The notes under the pieces: generated by a model
Told to the model about the DNA's origin: nothing
Databases searched by the model: none
What the model saw: only the letters and a program-made list of their open reading frames with translations
Source: Epilithonimonas arachidiradicis
GTDB lineage: Bacteria > Bacteroidota > Bacteroidia > Flavobacteriales > Weeksellaceae
NCBI RefSeq assembly: GCF_003610695.1
Contig: NZ_RAQH01000001.1
Coordinates: 186,001-250,000, forward strand
Reading direction: 5' to 3'
Length of the DNA: 64,000 bases
Position numbers and translations under genes: made by a program
Part shown: positions 53,254 to 61,862 of the stretch, piece by piece
How the letters are laid out: every line of letters begins with the position of its first letter
Position numbering within the stretch: the stretch's first letter is position 1

Positions 53254-54782
53254 GCATTCCAAAAATCCCGATCCAAACTCCTGTACTGTATCGCTTCAGA
53301 AATGTGATCACCTTGAATATTCTCAGAATTTTCAAGATCTGCAATTGTTCTTGCCACTTTTAGAATCCTGTCGTAGGCTCTTGCGGAGAGATTAAGTTTG
53401 AGCATTGCTGCTTTTATCAATAATTGACAATATTCGTCCAGCTCACAATACTTTTCAATTTCCTTTGGTCCCATTTGAGCATTGTAACTGATGTCAAGAT
53501 CGTCGTATCTTTTGGTTTGTATATTCCTTGCATTCACTACTCTTTCACGGATCTTGACACTGCTTTCTCCTTTTCGTTTTTCGGCCAGCTGTTCATATTC
53601 TACTTTAGAAACTTCGATATGAATATCAATTCTATCCAAAAGCGGCCCTGACAACTTGTTCATATAACGCTGCATCTCAAAGGCTGAAGATGTATTATTG
53701 GGATCATCCGGAAAATAGCCACTAGGGCTTGGATTCATACTTGCAACAAGCATAAAGCTCGCAGGATATTCGATAGTAAACTTTGCTCTGGAAATGGTTA
53801 CAACGCGATCCTCCAAAGGTTGTCTCATTACTTCAAGAACTGTTCTTTTAAATTCGGGCATTTCATCTAAAAATAAAACACCATTATGAGCTAAAGAAAT
53901 CTCGCCAGGCTGGGGATAACTTCCGCCTCCAACAAGTGCAACATCCGAAATCGTATGGTGTGGAGAACGAAACGGCCTAATCGTCATCAAGGATGTTTCT
54001 GCTCCCATTTTCCCTGCAACCGAATGTATTTTTGTTGTTTCCAAAGCCTCTTTAAGGCTTAAAGGCGGAAGAATACTTGGGAGACGTTTAGCAATCATAG
54101 TCTTTCCGCTGCCGGGAGATCCTATCAGAATAATATTATGTCCACCCGCAGCTGCCACTTCCATTGCTCGCTTGGCTGCTTCCTGGCCTTTCACTTCATC
54201 AAAATCAAAAGGAAAATGGTCTATCTTATCCTGGAACTCTTTTCTGGTGTCTATTTCAAACTTTTCTAAAGGCAAATCTTCATTAAAGAAATCAATAACC
54301 TGTTTGATATTCTCGACACCATAAACATCAAGATTATTAACAATAGCCGCTTCTCTTGCATTTTGTTTCGGGAGAATAATCCCTTTGAATCCAACTTCCC
54401 TTGCCTTGATTGAAATTGGTAAAACCCCTTTTATTGGCTGAAGTCCGCCATCGAGAGATAATTCTCCCATGATAATGTAATCTCCTAAACTTTCCGCTTT
54501 GATCAAATCTGACGCGGCTAAAATCCCCAAAGCAATACTCATATCATAGGCTGAACCTTCTTTCCTCAGATCTGCCGGAGCCATATTGATTGTAATTTTC
54601 TTTCCCGGAATTTTGAATCCGGAATTCTTAAGCGCAGCAGATATTCTGTAGCTGCTTTCTTTGATGGCATTATCCGGCAGACCAACTAAGTGGTAACCTA
54701 CGCCTTGATCTACATTGACTTCTATGGTAATGATTTGTGCTGAAACGCCGTGGATGGCTGCACCGGAAACTTTAACTAACAT
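53250..54782 (-). CDS. YifB/ComM family Mg-chelatase-like AAA+ ATPase
   Basis: The 510 residues have an N-terminal Lon-like/ChlI domain (about 1-170), a AAA+ core with Walker A GSPGSGKTMIAKRLP (about 221-235), Walker B NGVLFLDEMPEF and a C-terminal Mg-chelatase-type domain (RAYDRILKVARTIADLE). ComM in gamma-proteobacteria is a branch-migration helicase in natural transformation; whether this one acts so is not known. Monocistronic. Confidence 0.93.
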   Translation of the reverse strand: MLVKVSGAAIHGVSAQIITIEVNVDQGVGYHLVGLPDNAIKESSYRISAALKNSGFKIPGKKITINMAPADLRKEGSAYDMSIALGILAASDLIKAESLGDYIIMGELSLDGGLQPIKGVLPISIKAREVGFKGIILPKQNAREAAIVNNLDVYGVENIKQVIDFFNEDLPLEKFEIDTRKEFQDKIDHFPFDFDEVKGQEAAKRAMEVAAAGGHNIILIGSPGSGKTMIAKRLPSILPPLSLKEALETTKIHSVAGKMGAETSLMTIRPFRSPHHTISDVALVGGGSYPQPGEISLAHNGVLFLDEMPEFKRTVLEVMRQPLEDRVVTISRAKFTIEYPASFMLVASMNPSPSGYFPDDPNNTSSAFEMQRYMNKLSGPLLDRIDIHIEVSKVEYEQLAEKRKGESSVKIRERVVNARNIQTKRYDDLDISYNAQMGPKEIEKYCELDEYCQLLIKAAMLKLNLSARAYDRILKVARTIADLENSENIQGDHISEAIQYRSLDRDFWNA

Positions 54783-54802
54783 TTGTGTTTTATTTAATCC
54801 TA

Positions 54803-54837
54803 AAATTAAAAAACTCTTTGATAATTACCAAAGAGTT
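54803..54837 (-). terminator. Hairpin upstream of yifB and downstream side of manC direction
   Basis: AACTCTTTG and CAAAGAGTT form a 9-bp perfect stem with an 8-base loop; on the minus strand a T-run follows. It terminates the manC transcript before yifB. Confidence 0.8.
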
Positions 54838-54866
54838 CTATTATTTTTAAAATTATAAATCCGGAT

Positions 54867-55946
54867 TTACATAAATCGTTCTCCTTTTTTTAAGTTTTTC
54901 AGATCCAAAACATAATCTTTTATCAACTGATCATTTTCTCTTGGGCAGATCAAGAGTGCTTTTTCTGTATCTACAATGATATAATTTTTTAATCCGTCAA
55001 TCACTGCAGCTTTGTTTTGATTCTTGATTCTGATGACATTACCTTTCGAGTTGTAAGTCAACACATTTTTGGAACTTATAGCGTTGTTCTCATCATTTTT
55101 ATCAGCATTGGTGTAAACAGAAGTCCAGGTTCCAAGATCACTCCATCCCAGATTAGAAGGAATGACATAGACATTATTGGCTTTTTCGAGAATCCCGTTA
55201 TCTATTGATATTTTGCTTACTGTAGGATAAATCAGATCAATATAATCATCTTCTGATTCCGTATTATATTCACATCCATTAAACTGATTTGACATCTCTG
55301 GCAAATATTTTTTAAATGCCGATAAAATGCTTTTTGCACTCCAAATAAAAATTCCTGCATTCCAAAGAAAGTCACCAGACTCAAGGAAACTTTTTGCTAT
55401 TTCGAGGTCAGGCTTCTCTGTAAATGTTTTTACTTTAGAGAAATTTTCATTTTTTTCCTGAATGAATTGAATGTAACCATAACCCGTGTCAGGCCTTGTT
55501 GGAGTAATTCCTAATGTAATCAGATAATCGTTTTTCGATACCAAATCAAACGCCAACTCTACTTTCTCAAGAAAAGTTTTTTCTTTTAAAATTAAATGAT
55601 CTGCCGGCATTACAATAATCTTGGCATTCGGATTTACATTTTCAATCTTTTTAGCCATATAGATATTACAAGCGGAAGTATTTTTCATTGCAGGTTCTCC
55701 CACAATATTACTTGCCGGAACATCTGGTAATTGCTGCTGTGTCAATTCTACATATTCCTGATTTGTAATGACATAGATATTCTCTGTAGGAATCAGCTGA
55801 TTGATCCGGTCAAAAGTCTGCTGAATCATCGTTCTTCCCGTTCCTAATATATCGTGAAATTGCTTTGGAAATTTTTTGGTACTCATCGGCCAGAAGCGGC
55901 TTCCGATTCCTCCAGCCATTATGACGCAATAATTATTATTCTTCAT
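54867..55946 (-). CDS. manC: Mannose-1-phosphate guanylyltransferase
   Basis: Makes GDP-mannose from mannose-1-phosphate and GTP, for polysaccharide or glycoprotein glycan synthesis. The 359 residues have the nucleotidyltransferase signature MAGGIGSRFWPMSTKKFPKQ (about 10-29), VMPADHLIL and NAGIFIWSAKS. No phosphomannose isomerase domain is fused. The start overlaps the SprT-like gene by 11 bp. Confidence 0.94.
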   Translation of the reverse strand: MKNNNYCVIMAGGIGSRFWPMSTKKFPKQFHDILGTGRTMIQQTFDRINQLIPTENIYVITNQEYVELTQQQLPDVPASNIVGEPAMKNTSACNIYMAKKIENVNPNAKIIVMPADHLILKEKTFLEKVELAFDLVSKNDYLITLGITPTRPDTGYGYIQFIQEKNENFSKVKTFTEKPDLEIAKSFLESGDFLWNAGIFIWSAKSILSAFKKYLPEMSNQFNGCEYNTESEDDYIDLIYPTVSKISIDNGILEKANNVYVIPSNLGWSDLGTWTSVYTNADKNDENNAISSKNVLTYNSKGNVIRIKNQNKAAVIDGLKNYIIVDTEKALLICPRENDQLIKDYVLDLKNLKKGERFM

Positions 55947-56538
55947 CTAATGTTAATTTTTCAACCTTTGCCAACGGACGAAAGAGGTATTTTTTCGAAT
56001 TATTCAAATTGATACAAAGATATAACTTTTTCTTTTTTTCAAGGATTTCATATTTATCTCCTTTATAATGAAAATTATCTTTAACCGACAAATCTTCAAC
56101 AAAAATAAACCGATCTTCCGGATCTTCGATATGGAAATATCTGACCAGTTCCGGACTCGCCATAAAGTTGGCTTTGGGATTTTTGGAAAATCTTTTAATA
56201 ATCGGTTTCAAATCATCCGTATAAATGTCAATACTTTCCAACAGCATTTCTTTGAAAGTATCCTTCCATTCCTTTCCGTGTGCGCTGATTCTAAAATTAA
56301 AATTCTCAAATGCAATGAGATGCGCCAGCTCGTGTGTCAATACAAAAAAGAATAACTGTTTATCTAATGTTGAGTTGACCGTGATCTGATGAGATTTATC
56401 CGGAAGTTTCCGGTAATCTCCCAGTTTGCTATTTCTGTTTTTGGTAATTTTTATGTGTATAAAATAGTCCGCAAACCATTTTTTAAGAAAAGGAAGCGTG
56501 TTTTCCGGGAGATATTGTTCAAGAACGTTGATCGACAT
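55936..56538 (-). CDS. SprT-like zinc metalloprotein
   Basis: The 200-residue protein contains LTHELAHLIAFENF (about 88-101), an HExxH zinc motif, in a SprT-like fold. Bacterial SprT-like proteins are small zinc peptidases of poorly known role; the human homologue Spartan cleaves DNA-protein cross-links. It overlaps manC, so the two share a transcript, probably without functional link. Confidence 0.9.
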   Translation of the reverse strand: MSINVLEQYLPENTLPFLKKWFADYFIHIKITKNRNSKLGDYRKLPDKSHQITVNSTLDKQLFFFVLTHELAHLIAFENFNFRISAHGKEWKDTFKEMLLESIDIYTDDLKPIIKRFSKNPKANFMASPELVRYFHIEDPEDRFIFVEDLSVKDNFHYKGDKYEILEKKKKLYLCINLNNSKKYLFRPLAKVEKLTLDEE

Positions 56539-56559
56539 GACTTCAAATCAAATGAATAA

Positions 56560-56567
56560 CAAAAATA
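56560..56567 (-). promoter_or_regulatory. -7 box for the sprT-like/manC unit
   Basis: TATTTTTG on the minus strand matches TAnnTTTG, 21 nt before the ATG. Confidence 0.55.
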
Positions 56568-56646
56568 GACAATATGAACGATTATTGATCCTGTTATATT
56601 CTTATTTATCTTCAATTTTTAGTAAATTTCGGATAAATTGTAAAAT

Positions 56647-58344
56647 TTGCAAAAATCAATTTTTTGTTTTCTGATGTTGCTTTTGCTCTCTTGTTCCGAG
56701 AAAGAAAGTCAGTCAGGAATCACTTCTAAAAAACGTTCTAATCCTTTCTACGAAAAGGCTTTTGTCTTGATGGATAACAACCAGATGGACAGCGCTTTTT
56801 TTTATCTGAACAAAGGGAAAGACCTTTTTCTAAAAAGAAACGACAGTTTCGGGGTTGGGAAGAGTTATGTTAATATGGCTTTTATCCAGGAAAGTATCGG
56901 TGATAATTTTGGGTGTATAGAAACGAGTCTGATTGCATCTCAATATTTTAAAGAAAAAGACACAGCACATCACGGTTTTATTTTTTCGAATTATAATAAT
57001 TTGGGAATTGCTTCCAGCAGTTTGAAAAACTACAAAGACGCTGAACAGTTCTATAAAAAGGCAAAGCCTTTTGCGAAAGATCCTATTGATAAAATGATGC
57101 TGCAAAATAACCTGGCTATCCTTTTTCACAATCAGAAAAAATATGACAGCGCCGTTTTTATTTATAATAAGCTGATTAATAGCGTTGGTCCCAAAAGCGA
57201 TTATTACCCAAAGCTTCTACTCAATTATTCGAGATCAAGATGGTTTGGAGACCAAAATTATAATCCTGTTAAGAATTATATCACTGCAGAAAAATTAAGT
57301 CAAAACATTGATGACGACTGGACAAAAGATGCAGCTTATGCTTATTTGTCGGCTTATTATCTCAATAAAAGACCCGACTCTTCAAAATTGTATGCGAAGA
57401 AAATGCTGACTTTGGCAAAGAAATTAAAATATCCTGTTGATGAACTGGAGGCTTTGCAAAACCTGATTAAATTGTCTGATGGAACAGAAGCTCAGCAATA
57501 TTTTGATTCTTACTCCAAAACACAGGATAGTCTGATAAACAGTCAAAATAAAGCTAAAAATCAATTTGCCCTGATCCGTTATGAAAGTGAAAAAGCCAAA
57601 ACAGAAAATCTGTTGCTGCAAAAAGAACATGCGAGGCACGAGTATCAGGTTAAGGTTCAGAATCTGGTGATTGGACTCTTGGTTTTCGTTTTCATTGTTA
57701 TCGTCATTATTACTTACAACTGGGTCAAAAAAAGACGTGAAAGACTGGTACTGGAAGCCAATAACAAACTCCAGGAACAACGGCTTGATTTTTCAAAAAG
57801 AGTGCACGATGTTGTAGCTAACGGAATCTATGAAGTGATGATAACCATAGAAAATCAAAAAGATTTGCCTAAAGAAAAAATTCTGGACAAACTAGAACTG
57901 ATGTACGAAAAGTCGAGAGATTTGTCTTATGACAGTTCATCCCGACAGGAATTTAATGAAAAAATATTGACGCTGGCAGGTTCATTCGATAATGATAATA
58001 CCAGGATCATCATCATCGGGAATGATCCTGATTTTTGGGAAAGTCTGGCTCCATCTTTTAGAGAAGAATTGTTCCAGGTTATCAGAGAGCTGCTTGTAAA
58101 TATGAAAAAGCACAGCTTTGCAACTCAGGTTATCTTGAGGTTCAGCCGGGAAAATGATTTGTTCCAGATTTTCTATTCTGATAATGGTGTCGGATTATCT
58201 GAAGATTTTGTAGAAAAAAACGGATTCAGGAATATGAAGACCCGATTGGAAGATATTGGTGCGAAAATGAAAATTGAAGACAGCAATATCGGATTGAAAG
58301 TCTCAATAAATATTACAAAGCTGGAATCAAATAAAAGCAATTAA
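56647..58344 (+). CDS. TPR-containing sensor histidine kinase with N-terminal lipobox
   Basis: The 565 residues start at a TTG (MQKSIFCFLMLLLLSCSEKE) giving a lipoprotein-type signal with Cys16. Residues about 30-295 are tetratricopeptide-like helices facing the periplasm. A membrane helix lies at 338-360, a coiled coil follows, then a NarL-type kinase: H-box DFSKRVHDVVANG with His387, N-box ELLVNMKKHS with Asn485 and G-box DNGVGLSEDF near 512-521. It forms a pair with the response regulator 20 bp downstream. Confidence 0.9.
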   Translation: MQKSIFCFLMLLLLSCSEKESQSGITSKKRSNPFYEKAFVLMDNNQMDSAFFYLNKGKDLFLKRNDSFGVGKSYVNMAFIQESIGDNFGCIETSLIASQYFKEKDTAHHGFIFSNYNNLGIASSSLKNYKDAEQFYKKAKPFAKDPIDKMMLQNNLAILFHNQKKYDSAVFIYNKLINSVGPKSDYYPKLLLNYSRSRWFGDQNYNPVKNYITAEKLSQNIDDDWTKDAAYAYLSAYYLNKRPDSSKLYAKKMLTLAKKLKYPVDELEALQNLIKLSDGTEAQQYFDSYSKTQDSLINSQNKAKNQFALIRYESEKAKTENLLLQKEHARHEYQVKVQNLVIGLLVFVFIVIVIITYNWVKKRRERLVLEANNKLQEQRLDFSKRVHDVVANGIYEVMITIENQKDLPKEKILDKLELMYEKSRDLSYDSSSRQEFNEKILTLAGSFDNDNTRIIIIGNDPDFWESLAPSFREELFQVIRELLVNMKKHSFATQVILRFSRENDLFQIFYSDNGVGLSEDFVEKNGFRNMKTRLEDIGAKMKIEDSNIGLKVSINITKLESNKSN

Positions 58345-58364
58345 TCGTAAAAAGAATTTCAGAT

Positions 58365-59030
58365 ATGTTCAGTAAAATTTTGATCGCAGAAGATCACGAA
58401 AGCAGTAATTTTTCTGTCCAAAGGGTGTTGGAGGAATTGAAAATTCCAGATGTTGATTACGTCTATTATTGCGATGATGCTTTGGCGTTTGTGAAAAAAG
58501 CTCTGGAGAATGAATTGTGTTACGAAGTATTAATCACCGATTTATCTTTTGAAGAAGACCATCATACACAGTTGATAAAAAACGGACGCGAACTGATAAA
58601 ATGTTGTCGTGATATTTGTCCAGAACTTAAGGTCATCGTGTTCTCGGGAGAGCATAGAGTTGGTGTCATCGATTTGTTGTTCAAAGAGCTTAATATCAAT
58701 GCTTACGTCAAAAAAGCACGTTCCGATTCCAGTGAATTGAAAAAAGCAATCGAAGCTGTTTACAATGGAAACACCTATATATCTCACGATCTTAAGCTGC
58801 CAATAAAAAGCGCTAACACTCTAGAATTTAGCAACTTTGACATTACTCTGCTTAAATTATTATCGGATGGCATTTTACAAAAAAATATACCTAAGAAGCT
58901 ACTGGAACAGAACATCTACCCCAACAGCTTAAGCAGCGTAGAAAAAAGAATCAATATGATGAAATTATCTTTAGCCGCAAAAAACACTGAAGAACTCATT
59001 GCTTTCGGTAAAGACATTGGAATAATTTGA
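58365..59030 (+). CDS. LuxR/NarL-type response regulator
   Basis: The 221 residues show a receiver domain with acidic pair Glu9/Asp10, phospho-acceptor Asp59 (LITDLS), Ser94 and Lys116, and a C-terminal LuxR-type helix-turn-helix region (about 150-215; FDITLLKLLSDGILQKNIPK). It is the partner of the sensor kinase just upstream. The next 150 bp hold a perfect palindrome and a promoter, which may be its direct target. Confidence 0.93.
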   Translation: MFSKILIAEDHESSNFSVQRVLEELKIPDVDYVYYCDDALAFVKKALENELCYEVLITDLSFEEDHHTQLIKNGRELIKCCRDICPELKVIVFSGEHRVGVIDLLFKELNINAYVKKARSDSSELKKAIEAVYNGNTYISHDLKLPIKSANTLEFSNFDITLLKLLSDGILQKNIPKKLLEQNIYPNSLSSVEKRINMMKLSLAAKNTEELIAFGKDIGII

Positions 59031-59044
59031 TGTTAAATTTTGAA

Positions 59045-59063
59045 TTTTACGGTTTTCCCGTAA
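59045..59063 (+). promoter_or_regulatory. Perfect TTTACGG-5-CCGTAAA palindrome
   Basis: TTTACGG (59045-59051), a 5-base centre and CCGTAAA (59057-59063) form a dyad whose centre is about 42 bp before the expected start of the transcript from the box at 59084. That is a usual place for a LuxR-type activator. A half site (ACCGTAAA) recurs at 59106-59113. Confidence 0.6.
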
Positions 59064-59083
59064 ATAAATGTGCTTTTATGTAT

Positions 59084-59091
59084 CTAACTTT
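59084..59091 (+). promoter_or_regulatory. -7 box without a gene behind it
   Basis: TAACTTTG matches TAnnTTTG. No -33 TTG is present and no plausible coding gene follows on this strand; only 85 bp later a terminator ends the transcript. Confidence 0.55.
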
Positions 59092-59095
59092 GCCT

Positions 59096-59178
59096 CAGAT
59101 TAATAACCGTAAAAACACAAATCAAGAATAAATGCAATTTTCAAAAGAGTCTGAAGGTTCTACTTCAGACTCTTTTTA
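59096..59178 (+). ncRNA. Candidate small RNA downstream of the response regulator
   Basis: From the predicted start (about 5 nt after the -7 box at 59084) to the terminator T-run is about 80 nt. It contains no convincing ORF (a 20-codon frame from 59132 runs through the terminator stem). Position directly after the two-component genes and downstream of a palindrome suggests a regulator-controlled small RNA. This rests on sequence layout only. Confidence 0.4.
59143..59178. terminator. Terminator shared by the small-RNA unit and the GNAT gene
   Basis: AAAAGAGTCTGAAG and CTTCAGACTCTTTT form a perfect 14-bp stem with a 6-base loop and T-runs on either strand; its right end overlaps the GNAT stop codon. 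Confidence 0.9.
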
Positions 59179-59628
59179 TGCTCTAAACATCTCGGTATGA
59201 GGGATGTTATCTTCTAAATATTTTTTTCCAGTGTCTTGAAATCCAAAACCGGAATAGAATCTCAACAGATAATCCTGAGCAGAGATCCTGACTTCTGAGG
59301 TTCCCAAACGGTTCTCGATAATCTCTACGGCATATTGGATCAGTTGTTTTCCCAGGCCCGTTCCTCTTCCATTTTCTGTTGTGATCACTCTGCCAATAGA
59401 GGTTTCGGGATATTTGATTCCTTTGTCAAAGATTCTGCAATAAGCTAAAACTTCACCATTTTTTTCTGCCCAAAGATGAATCGCTTTTTGATCATAGCCG
59501 TCCAAATCAGGATACGGACAATTCTGTTCCACAACAAATACATCGACTCTCGCTTTGATCACCGCATAGAGCTCATCAACTGTGAACTCCGGAAAAGTCT
59601 TGATTTTCCAAACAATATCATTCATCAA
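59176..59628 (-). CDS. GNAT family N-acetyltransferase
   Basis: The 150-residue protein has the ElaA-like layout: [29 protein letters not shown] start, acetyl-CoA loop [20 protein letters not shown] (about 86-105) and a late [16 protein letters not shown]. The substrate is unknown. It overlaps engB by 11 bp and shares its transcript. Confidence 0.92.
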   Translation of the reverse strand: MMNDIVWKIKTFPEFTVDELYAVIKARVDVFVVEQNCPYPDLDGYDQKAIHLWAEKNGEVLAYCRIFDKGIKYPETSIGRVITTENGRGTGLGKQLIQYAVEIIENRLGTSEVRISAQDYLLRFYSGFGFQDTGKKYLEDNIPHTEMFRA

Positions 59629-60241
59629 ATTTCACTTTGTTTTTTTCCAAAAAGTCATTGGTTTTCTGGATATAATTCAGGATCAAATCGCCACCTTCCT
59701 TTTTCTCTGCAGAAGTGATGTACAAATCCGGCAGTTCTTCCCAAGACTGCAGCAATTCATTTTTGTAGACCTCAACATTTTTCTCAGCAGCGCCAGATCT
59801 TAGTTTATCGGCTTTTGTAAATACAATGGAAAACGGAACACCACTCTCGCCGCACCATTGCATAAATTCCAAATCAATTTTCTGAGGATTGTGGCGGATA
59901 TCTACTAACACAAAAAGATTCACAAGGTTTCTCCTGTTAAGAATATAATTGGTAATCAATTTTTCAAAATCCTTTCTCAGACTTTTGGAAACCTTGGCGT
60001 AACCGTAACCCGGCAAATCCGTAAGGTACCAACTTTCATTAACCAAAAAATGATTGATAAGTTGTGTTTTTCCTGGTATTTGCGAAGTTTTTGCAAGATC
60101 TTTGTGATTCATCATCGCATTGATGAGAGAAGACTTCCCAACATTGGAACGTCCGATAAATGCATATTCCGGGATCTTCGGTTCCGGGCATTCCTGCCAT
60201 TTTTGACTGCTTTTTACAAATTCTGCGGTTTTGATCTGCAT
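59618..60241 (-). CDS. engB: Ribosome-biogenesis GTPase EngB/YsxC
   Basis: Essential GTPase in assembly of the large ribosomal subunit and cell division. The 207 residues have G1 [12 protein letters not shown] (about 31-42), G2 IPGKTQ, G3 [10 protein letters not shown] and G4 FTKADKL. An exact TAnnTTTG box lies about 30 nt upstream, giving a unit engB-GNAT. Confidence 0.97.
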   Translation of the reverse strand: MQIKTAEFVKSSQKWQECPEPKIPEYAFIGRSNVGKSSLINAMMNHKDLAKTSQIPGKTQLINHFLVNESWYLTDLPGYGYAKVSKSLRKDFEKLITNYILNRRNLVNLFVLVDIRHNPQKIDLEFMQWCGESGVPFSIVFTKADKLRSGAAEKNVEVYKNELLQSWEELPDLYITSAEKKEGGDLILNYIQKTNDFLEKNKVKFDE

Positions 60242-60270
60242 ATTTTCATAATTTAAAAACCATCAAGAAT

Positions 60271-60278
60271 CAAATTTA
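60271..60278 (-). promoter_or_regulatory. -7 box for engB
   Basis: TAAATTTG on the minus strand matches TAnnTTTG, 29 nt before the ATG. Confidence 0.5.
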
Positions 60279-60335
60279 TTTAAAATTAAAAAATTCAAAT
60301 TCTTAATGGTCTGAAAAGTTTTTATTGATTTCTGA

Positions 60336-61097
60336 CTACATTACTTTTTGCAGCCAGGCGTATAGAATCTCATTGAACTCATCCGGCTTTTCCATCATTG
60401 CTGCGTGACCGCATTTGTCGATCCAGTGCAATTCGGAATTTGGGATGAATTTGTGCATATCTTCGGCTACTTCCGGCGGCGTTACATTATCCTGTTTCCC
60501 CCAGATGATGCAGGTTGGACAAGTGATTTTAGGAAGGTCATTCAGCATATTATGTTTGATGGCGCTTCTTGCCAACATTACGGTTTTGATGCCTTTCATT
60601 CTGTCATTCACAACTGCAAAAACCTCATCTACCAATTCGTCAGTTGCCACAATCGGGTCATAAAAAACATCCTGGGTTTTCTTCTTGATATAATCTTTAT
60701 CGCTTTTTCTTGGAAAGCTGTCTCCAAAAGTTCTTTCATACAAACCAGAACTGCCTGTCAAAACAAGGTTTCTCACCAGTTCCGGGCGAGTTGTTGTCAG
60801 AATCAATCCGATATGACCACCCATAGAATTTCCGACAATTGTCACCGGTTTCCCGATAACATCTGTAATGAATTTGGCGACGAATTTTGAAATGGACGTT
60901 AAATTGGTATTCAGAATCGGCAAATCGTAAATAGGCAATTGGGGCACAAAAACCTGATAACCCTTGTCCGAGAAAAAATTAATCATTTTATCGAAGTTGC
61001 TTAAGCCTCCCATCAACCCGTGTAAAAGCACCATTGGATGACCTTGGCCTGCTTCTACATAGGTATATTTTGTATCTTTCTTAGTTTTAAAAATCAT
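60336..61097 (-). CDS. Alpha/beta hydrolase
   Basis: I start at the ATG at 61097 (MIFKTKKDTKYTYVEAGQGH, 253 residues); a GTG 9 bp upstream is the alternative. The fold shows the oxyanion motif LLHGLMGGLSNF, nucleophile Ser in GNSMGGHIGL, acid Asp in WGKQDNVTPP and His in CGHAAMMEKP, so the triad is intact. The substrate is unknown. Own -7 box upstream. Confidence 0.92.
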   Translation of the reverse strand: MIFKTKKDTKYTYVEAGQGHPMVLLHGLMGGLSNFDKMINFFSDKGYQVFVPQLPIYDLPILNTNLTSISKFVAKFITDVIGKPVTIVGNSMGGHIGLILTTTRPELVRNLVLTGSSGLYERTFGDSFPRKSDKDYIKKKTQDVFYDPIVATDELVDEVFAVVNDRMKGIKTVMLARSAIKHNMLNDLPKITCPTCIIWGKQDNVTPPEVAEDMHKFIPNSELHWIDKCGHAAMMEKPDEFNEILYAWLQKVM

Positions 61098-61117
61098 AAT
61101 GCTCACTCGATAACGCG

Positions 61118-61125
61118 CAAAAATA
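61118..61125 (-). promoter_or_regulatory. -7 box for the alpha/beta hydrolase
   Basis: TATTTTTG on the minus strand matches TAnnTTTG, 20 nt before the ATG. Confidence 0.5.
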
Positions 61126-61179
61126 CAAATAAAAGAATAATTTTTTTATTTTAATCCTACTGAAATAGTCAAAATTAAT

Positions 61180-61572
61180 TTATTTTAACACTGATGTCAA
61201 TTCAGTAATACGGTTTATGACAGGCATTGCGAAAATTCCGCTGATCTGCAGATATAATTCGTAGAATGTTTTGGCTTTATCCGCAAAATCCAATTTTCTT
61301 TCCGTCCTGTAATGGAACATAAAAAGATTGCCCAGCATCTCGTAATAATCTGCGTGATCTTTAGTTTCTCTTTCTTTCACGATTTCGATAATCTCTTCCT
61401 TTGGCTTTGAAGCCATAACTTCGAAATTGATCTTGAAAATATCTTTCATCAAAGAATCAAAATCCAGTTCTTTTTGCATCAGACTTTCTTCCGGTTTTCC
61501 GAGAAGTAGTTTTTCTAAAGCTTGGGTTAATTGACGAATTAATCTTAATGTAAAGTCTTTATCTTGAATCAT
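61180..61572 (-). CDS. Conserved-looking helical protein of unknown function
   Basis: The 130-residue soluble protein is predicted all-helical, with amphipathic stretches (FTLRLIRQLTQALEKLLLG; LDFADKAKTFYELYLQIS) that recall a TPR-like packing. No motif I can name. It overlaps the upstream small membrane protein gene by 4 bp, suggesting that the three genes 61180-63263 form an operon. Confidence 0.75.
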   Translation of the reverse strand: MIQDKDFTLRLIRQLTQALEKLLLGKPEESLMQKELDFDSLMKDIFKINFEVMASKPKEEIIEIVKERETKDHADYYEMLGNLFMFHYRTERKLDFADKAKTFYELYLQISGIFAMPVINRITELTSVLK

Positions 61573-61859
61573 TCTTTAATTTTATTTTCTTCTTTATCAA
61601 GTTCTGGACTTGCAGAAGTTCTAGATACAAAATGAATTGTCCCTTGTTTTGATTTGTAAATTTTGTTGGCAAATTTAATTCCAACTAATATTCCAATAAT
61701 GACAAGCAATAGTGATATTATAGTAGCAAAAATTGAATCAAACGAAAAATGAACAATCGCTGCTAATACTAAACTAATTAAGAATGGCGAAAGAAAAATC
61801 TGCACCCAACCAACAAGTTCCGCCGATTCTTCGAAGATATTTCTTTTTTGGTTTTTCAT
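61569..61859 (-). CDS. Small two-helix membrane protein of unknown function
   Basis: The 96-residue product has two membrane helices (about 18-40 and 44-66) between polar ends, and an acidic/basic tail. It is 3 bp after the SpmA/SpmB-like gene and overlaps the following gene by 4 bp. Not recognised. Confidence 0.72.
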   Translation of the reverse strand: MKNQKRNIFEESAELVGWVQIFLSPFLISLVLAAIVHFSFDSIFATIISLLLVIIGILVGIKFANKIYKSKQGTIHFVSRTSASPELDKEENKIKE

Positions 61860-61862
61860 TAG

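Noticed and set aside
59132-59194. A 20-codon frame in the small-RNA candidate
   Set aside because: It runs through a perfect terminator stem and over the stop of the convergent GNAT gene; no protein features.
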